Part shown: piece after piece, positions 58,254-64,000 of the stretch
How the letters are laid out: every line of letters starts with the position of its first letter
How positions within the stretch are numbered: the stretch's first letter is position 1
Origin: Rapana venosa
Lineage: Eukaryota; Mollusca; Gastropoda; Neogastropoda; Muricidae
Direction of reading: 5' to 3'
Length of the DNA: 64,000 nt
NCBI GenBank assembly: GCA_028751875.1
Contig: CM054138.1
Coordinates: 40,925,326 to 40,989,325, forward strand
Position numbers and translations under genes: made by a program
Notes under the pieces: generated by a model
Told to the model about the DNA's origin: nothing
Database searches by the model: none
Seen by the model: only the letters and a program-made list of their open reading frames with translations

Positions 58254-58404
58254 GTAAGTTGGACTAAACTGTTCAATAGTGGATCAATTATTCAGAGGAA
58301 AATTGTTATTGGTATCACAAAAGTTTGATGCATATTATTCACATAGTTCTTTTCCACTACAGTTTTATAAACGTGCATAAAAACTGCAGAGAACACTGTC
58401 AGAA

Positions 58405-58550
58405 TAATAATAATAATAATAAATGGAATTTATATAGCGCTATATCTTGCAGAGACAAATCAAAGCGCTTGCACTCAACTCATTCTTACACAGTCATACA
58501 ACCAGTGACAAGCAATAGTTCCATCAAGTCCAAATGTGCACACACAGTTA
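58405..58550 (-). mobile_element. Short LINE-tail insert, only in copy B
   Basis: 146 bp flanked by TCAGAA (58,399-58,404 and 58,551-58,556). The single empty site is at 20,041-20,046 in copy A. On the minus strand it ends GCGCTATATAAATTCC followed by ATT repeats, the 3' end of an L2-like LINE or a SINE using that tail, 5'-truncated. Confidence 0.9.
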
Positions 58551-58797
58551 TCAGAAGATAACTATGTGAAGAAATCAAGTGCTTTTCTTCTCCAAAATTT
58601 GTTTAAATTTCTTTTTCTTTTTTTTTGGGGGGGCGGGTATATCTTTGTTTTATGATCTGTGGGAGTGCTGAAGGTCCCTTGAGTGGGAGTTTCTGTTTTC
58701 GGAAGTGTCAGCAATACAAGCAAAATTTTGGCTAAAAAATAATGAACGAGCGCTCGTCTCAGTTGGCTTTTTTGGTTTAAAATAATTAGTCTGGTCT

Positions 58798-59093
58798 TGG
58801 GACGGGATAGCTTAGTGGTCAGAGCACTCACTTTCCCCCAACCAAGTTAAGCAGCATCGAGCATGGTGAGCAGTTGGATGGGTGACTGTTTGCGCGCCTT
58901 GGCTTCAGTACAGTTCGCCCAGTTCACCCAGCTGTAAATGGATACCTACCCTCTTTAGGGTCAGGGAAGGTAAAGCAGAGAGGAAGAGGAGATGGGTACT
59001 GCCCTCAATATGCTGGCCCCTAGAGAAGTGAGGTCTCTGACACCTCACTCCCCTACGACCTTACAGGTTATGGGACGCCTATACCTTTACTTT
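58798..59093 (+). mobile_element. tRNA/5S SINE, uninterrupted (copy B)
   Basis: 296 bp between direct repeats TAGTCTGGTCT (58,787-58,797 and 59,094-59,104). Head GATAGCTTAGTGGTCAGAGC, then AAGTTAAGCAGCATCGAGC and GTTGGATGGGTGACTG, centre CAGCTGTAAATGGATACC, tail CCTTTACTTT. Older than the 9,012 and 45,308 copies, since it is shared with copy A. Confidence 0.9.
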
Positions 59094-59104
59094 TAGTCTG
59101 GTCT

Positions 59105-59563
59105 ACTTACGTGTGTTTTTGTTTTGTTATACATGCTAGTGGGATTGATGGCTTTAACTAAGAGACAGAAATGATCAGACAGCACTGCTAGTTTTATCTC
59201 TAGGGTGGTTTTTTTCCTTCTAGCCTGTGTCATTGCCAGAAAGTGCCCAACACAGAGAATGCTGGTGCTGGTGGAAAAACAAAGTGGTCACACTCCTCCA
59301 GTCCCTTCCCCATCCCCTTTCCAAGCCTCCTAACACCATGGCTATGAGCCCTAGATGGTGACCATTACTTTCTTCGAATTAGCGACTGGTGTGAAATTTG
59401 CGTGTTTGTACAAGGAACAGGTTCAGCAGACGCCACATATAAGAAACCTCTTTCTTTTCAAGTTATTTAAACCAGTTGTTTTTTTCCCAATGTCAGAATG
59501 CGCTATGTAAATGTTGGGGGGGGGGGGGGGGCGGAGGTGGACCCTAAAATAGTTCCATATATG

Positions 59564-59597
<34 letters not shown>

Positions 59598-62174
59598 CTA
59601 AATGGTTGCTGCTCTTTTTGTGGAAAAATCTCAACTTTAGTGAACCTGGCAGCTGTAGCTGGAACCAAAAAAAGTTAAATCTATTTGGTTAAAAAAATGT
59701 TCTTAAATTTAAAAAAAAAACCATATCTTTAGAGGAAAAGACTTTAACCGTCTTGACCCCGTTACGTCCGTAGCCGACAGTAACGGTGACCGCCGCTAGA
59801 TTCCAATACGACCGCAGCCGACAGTTGGTGCTGCCCACATGGGCAGTACTTTTCCATCACACACAGACCTCGTGGTTTTCACATTATGTGTCTGAAAATT
59901 GGTGGGGCGATGCAGGGAGTGTTAGAGAGGGTGCCAGTGATAAATTTAGACCACTAACATGCGTGGAATAGGGAGGAATGGAAGAAATAACAGCCAGCAA
60001 CCGGAACGCTGTTCAATCGTAGCAAAAGTGGTGGGAAAAAATGGTGTCTTCTTGGGTAAGGCAGACGATTTCATCTGATTAGCGAGATGATTAATTGGAT
60101 TTTATTGTATTGGAAGTAGAAAACATTTGATCAAGAATCTGTTAAGTGGTCCGTTATTAAATGCTTACAAGGAAGAGGAGGAAGGAATTGTGCATTAGGG
60201 AGAAAAGAGAGCAGAAAATATGTGCTACAGGGCACATTCCTGACTGTGCTACACACACGGACTGTGGAGAAATTTTGACCTCCCGGCCCGGTCTACTGCA
60301 TTAGACACTCTGAAAACGGGACGCCTTTTGATGTTTTTCTCATTATTACCACACTTTTGCTTTGAATCTGGCAATGACAGATAACAAAACAGATATGACC
60401 GATAACAAAAAATAGCAAGAAGGAAAAAAAGAAAGAAGGTCTCCAGTCTGCAAAGGTTGAAGGTGACAGTAATGGATACACCCCATCACACATCCATAAT
60501 TGTGCTTTTTGTGATGTGATGTGGGACCTGTGCCATCACTTCGACCTACTTTATGTGACTACCAACATTAATATTTTGCTAGGGTTTCAGAAGTTCTGTT
60601 TTGTTTTGAATGTGGCTCACCTGTGCTGATGACAGTCTTGTACAATTAATACCAACTCTGTACACTTAACTAACATGTGGTAGCACTCGCAGATTTGACT
60701 GCAGTTATAAAGTTCACATGTAGATTGATATGACTTGTTTTCAAAAAGAAAAGTGTTATAACAAAACTTCTGTCTCCTTGAGACAAACCATAAAACAACA
60801 GGTGTTATGGGGACATTGTGTGACACATCCTTGAAGTACTATCACACATAACCATTGGTAAACACATCAGCTGGGTATCAGTTCCTTATTCGACACTAAC
60901 ATGCATGAACTATTGTCAAATCCATGCAGGATTTGCTGTTTTATCGTATATATCCTACTTTTACCTGTCATTGGTGACAAATAAGGTGACAATGACAAGA
61001 CACATAAACTTGCGCCTAAATGCAAGTACAAAGACATACCTAGCTTGTGACAAAATTTCAGCTTGATAGCCTGCATGCACCACCCACAATTGTCTTAAGG
61101 TATAAAGGTAAGTCAGGTTGGGGGGTAGAAAACCTTCGAGAATCAAAATCTACAGGGCAGTTTTAGCTCAGATAGAATCCCAATAACAAGAGGGTCAAAG
61201 AGCGACTGCTATGTTACAATTTGTGTTTGTGGAATGATCATGTGCAAGAACTGAAGAACATGAATGGAATTTGGTGAGGGTACTTGAATTGCACCTAGGC
61301 CAAAAACGTGGCTGACGTGTTACTTCATAGCCGGGTTTGATGGACGTCGATGAAGACGGCATAGGCCTGAGGGTCATCAGAGCAATGTTGTGGATCTACA
61401 GAGCAGAGCATGACATTCAGTTCAGAGGTCACAGAAGGGGTTTCAGTCTTTCATTGCTTGGGGACTGGAATTGAAGGGAGACGAGGAAAATTCTGTGTTT
61501 GACAGGTCTCTGTGTGTGTGTTGGATTCCAAGTCTGTCTGTCTGTGTCTGGCTGTGTTTGTTTGTATCTATTGATTGGTATATCTATAGAACTGTCTGTC
61601 TGTCTGGCTGTCTTATCTGATCTATCTGGTGATTTTATTTTAACAAGATAATAGCACTGTGTAAATTCCATATCATCGTCGTCATCATCTTCCTCATCAT
61701 ATCATCATCATGATCATCTATCTCGTCAACTATATCTTTATCCACCTGTCTGTATATTTATTTCTGTATTTCTGAAAGTGTTTCAAAGCAGTGACTCACT
61801 CTTAGTGGCGGAATGAAGCACCCTGATTAACTTGGCCCTTGGACAATGGCAGTGAACGCAAATGTTAAAAAAATTTAAGAGATCAACCTGAATACAGTTT
61901 GTTACTTCTATACAAATAAGGAAATTAAAGCTTGAAAGGAGGGACACATATGTGGGCAAAGTAAATAATCAGATAAAAGTATGTCATCTATTAATAACCA
62001 TAGCATGATCATGATCAAGGTGAAGAAAATTGTTTGCTGTCGGGAGGCAGGTATTTTTCGTGGGGAATTAAAAAAAACACAGAAGTCAGCAACTATAAAA
62101 GCAACATCAATAGTACAGGGAGAAACTTTGCATTATGGCTGAGATTATTGAAATTGTACTTCTTCCTTTTTCAG
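59105..62174 (+). other. RRS1 intron 3, distal part (copy B)
   Basis: Colinear with 21,781-24,907. Has long G runs (59,514-59,594), TCTG and CATC repeats (61,530-61,720). No gene seen. Confidence 0.65.
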
Positions 62175-62215
62175 CTACCAGAGCCCACCACAGTTCCTGC
62201 CCAAGAGAGAAAGCG
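62175..62215 (+). pseudogene. RRS1: RRS1 exon 4 (copy B, frameshifted)
   Basis: 41 bases between TTTCAG and GTAATA. It reads LPEPTTV and then shifts: one extra C and one extra A turn LPREKA into another frame. Both extra bases extend short homopolymers, so a consensus error is likely. Confidence 0.78.
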
Positions 62216-62694
62216 GTAATAAGTCTGTTGATCTTGTGTGGCATGGACTTGTAGATCTGTCTGATTAAGATCATCAGAGAGAGAGAGAGAGTGAGTGTGT
62301 GTGTGTGTATGTGTGTGTGGGTGTGTGTTGTGTCTCAAATGTTGAGTGAAAATGAGATATTTGCAGTGGTGGACATTTCAGTTGATGTCTTCAAAGTTAT
62401 TTTTTCTTTGCTATTACAGTTGTCTTTGATAATCTGCAGGTAAGGAAGACAATGTGTATAAGCCTTTAGGAAATAGGAAAATGTTGAAGTTGAAGGGTGA
62501 ATATCGGTTGATGTGTGACAGTAGTTGAAACAGATTCTTGTTAATTTGCGAATACTAAATGAGTTAGCTCACCATCATCCTGCCAGGATGAGTAAAGTAC
62601 CAGGGACTTTGATTAATACATCATTTGAAGTTGCTACCGGTTGGCATGTACAGAGGTTTTTGTTTTCTATAGCACACAACACAACACATTCATA

Positions 62695-63127
62695 TGTGAC
62701 ACTCCACCACGAAATGAGTCGCTTAGCACCTGACCCACTTTTCCGCTAGGACCCATTTTAGGCAGGTGGGGGGCAGGTTGTCGATTTTGAGATTTTGACT
62801 GATTATAGAACTATAGCCATTATTCTACCTCGTAAGGAAATATCAAGGCGTATTTTGTTTCCATTTGCTTTTTTAAAACGTGTTTTAAAAATACCAAATC
62901 TCTTTTGACCATCTGTTTACGACGCTAAACTGGTCATTTTCTCATTTTGTCCCTTTTCGGCAGTCTATCTTTTCAATTTGAATAAGTTTTTCATAGAATT
63001 TCCGATTTCAATCTGTTTTAAGTTTGACATAGCCTTTTTTATTGTGAAATGGATAACATGTTGAATAACTAGAAATTGATTACCTTCTGCGTGCACTGCC
63101 ACTGGTTATTGTGGTGGATGCGTGACA
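62695..63127. mobile_element. MITE with TA target (copy B)
   Basis: Equivalent of 25,427-25,857. The left end TGTGACACTCCACCACG is better preserved than in A; the right end reads GTGGTGGATGCGTGACA. Confidence 0.82.
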
Positions 63128-63328
63128 TAATTATGTTTCAACTCTACTGGCAAGATACATAAGGATCAGTCCAAATGTAGGAGGTGCAGTCCTTGGGAGT
63201 TGCCAGGTCAGAGATTTATGTTGAACAGCAGAAGTGTCTTGAGTTTGCTGCACACTCTCACCTACTTTATTCTTGAAACCTCTTCCTTGAGACATACGAA
63301 ATTTTATTTAAAGAGGGTAATAGATTAA

Positions 63329-64000
63329 CCCTTTACCATTCGCATTTCTTACAGAGAAACTCTCTGTAGTATTCGGAAATTTACAGTTTTTTCAGAGAAT
63401 AAGGTTCATACATGTACACTAGTCCTTGTTTCAGTTACTATTGTTCGCAGGCAGTTATATTTGGCCAATGTAGTCATTGTTGTCATTCTTTGTTCTGCAC
63501 CCCAGATGTGATCTACCTATGTGTCGTGCTGATGTCCCCTGCTTTGTCTCCAAAGACAGGTAACATGGCTAGGTGACTATATGCTGTTTGTTCTACAACT
63601 CCCTCTAACATGACGCAATTTAGGTATGTGATTAAAATAAATAATATGTGTGGTCTGATGAATGTTCTTTGTCCTCCAAGGCATTCACGTCATGGTAATC
63701 CAATCGAAATTCAAAAGTCACAAATATTACTTGTCACCCAAGTCCTAAACTTCTCTCAGTGGAATGTATTCAATATTTTTTGAAACTCGGCGTTTGACTA
63801 ATGCGCGTATATTCATTATTTACAAATTTATGCTGATGCCTTACTTTTTACAGACACTAGGTGGTGTCCTTCACCAATAGCTAGCTACATGGCTGTCACA
63901 ATGCAGGTGTCACAGCAGTGTCGCGTCCATGTGTGTTGGAGTTGTTTCTCAGGTGGAAAATACTGTTAGTTTTGAGAAATCTTGGTTTTCGTCTCAGTAA
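63329..64000. mobile_element. piggyBac-like transposon end at TTAA, only in copy B
   Basis: Homology with copy A stops exactly at TTAA (63,325-63,328, equal to 26,054-26,057). What follows, CCCTTTACCATTCGCATTTC, has the TTAA-CCC start typical of piggyBac-family inverted repeats. The element runs past the window. No transposase frame is visible yet in these 672 bp, so it may be 5' untranslated DNA or a non-autonomous member. Confidence 0.7.

Larger units (their letters stand above)
38563..63328 (+). repeat. Copy B: second, diverged copy of 1-26,057
   Basis: Colinear in the same orientation with copy A from its first base to TTAA at 26,054-26,057. Anchors: RTE endonuclease (487 and 39,030), SINE in the LINE (7,607 and 43,430), RRS1 exons 1-4, MITE (25,427 and 62,695). 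Differences are single-base indels plus clean insertions of mobile elements in one copy or the other. The match to A position 1 marks only the window edge, so the true duplication may start earlier. Confidence 0.93.

Noticed and set aside
54180..62215. Copy B RRS1 as a certain pseudogene
   Set aside because: Exon and intron indel densities look alike and many fall in homopolymers, so sequencing error cannot be excluded. Exons 2 and 3 are intact.

Overview
Animal genomic DNA, most likely from a mollusc and probably a marine gastropod. The clues are tRNA-derived repeats of types I associate with gastropod genomes, dense simple-sequence DNA, several non-LTR retrotransposon lineages, and two intron-containing host genes: RRS1 and an ependymin-related protein (EPDR). 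The species cannot be named from the sequence. Nearly every long open frame here is retrotransposon debris or a microsatellite translated by chance. There is no CRISPR array, operon or prokaryotic gene.

Layout. Positions 1-26,057 and about 38,563-63,328 are two direct copies (A and B) of one ~25 kb locus. Order in each copy: minus-strand RT fragment; RTE endonuclease fragment; SINE; I-group LINE with endonuclease, RT and RNase H; a second LINE with endonuclease and RT; RRS1 exons 1-4; a MITE. Copy A continues with RRS1 exon 5 (29,385-29,482) and more nested repeats up to a gap of exactly 500 N (30,170-30,669). After the gap come (GTAT)n, (CA)n and (GA)n DNA and three EPDR exons (32,889-35,725), then copy B. 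The round gap and the gene order (EPDR, LINEs, RRS1) suggest two haplotypes of one locus placed side by side during scaffolding, rather than a true tandem duplication. I cannot prove this without read depth.

The copies form a natural insertion-polymorphism experiment. Copy A alone has an RTE LINE (3,208-6,085), a tRNA/5S SINE (9,012-9,307), a SINE with a LINE-type tail (13,736-13,990) and an odd AT-rich block (20,296-21,461). Copy B alone has an RTE LINE (47,698-50,786), a tRNA/5S SINE (45,308-45,598), a short LINE-tail insert (58,405-58,550) and a piggyBac-like end at TTAA (63,329 to the window end). Several show clean target-site duplications beside an empty site in the other copy.

Main observations: (1) the block at 20,296-21,461 has dinucleotide biases opposite to its surroundings and looks like ordinary DNA only when its base order is reversed without complementing; (2) a SINE family whose head joins a tRNA 5' half to the promoter-bearing 3' half of 5S rRNA, with near-identical copies inserted independently in A and B; (3) the intron/exon boundary of EPDR exon 3 is present three times inside a (GAT)n array, creating decoy acceptors. 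Consensus quality is uneven: about 1,850-8,750, 38,560-45,125 and 47,200-50,780 carry many homopolymer-type indels, so frameshifts there, and some in host exons, may be errors rather than mutations.
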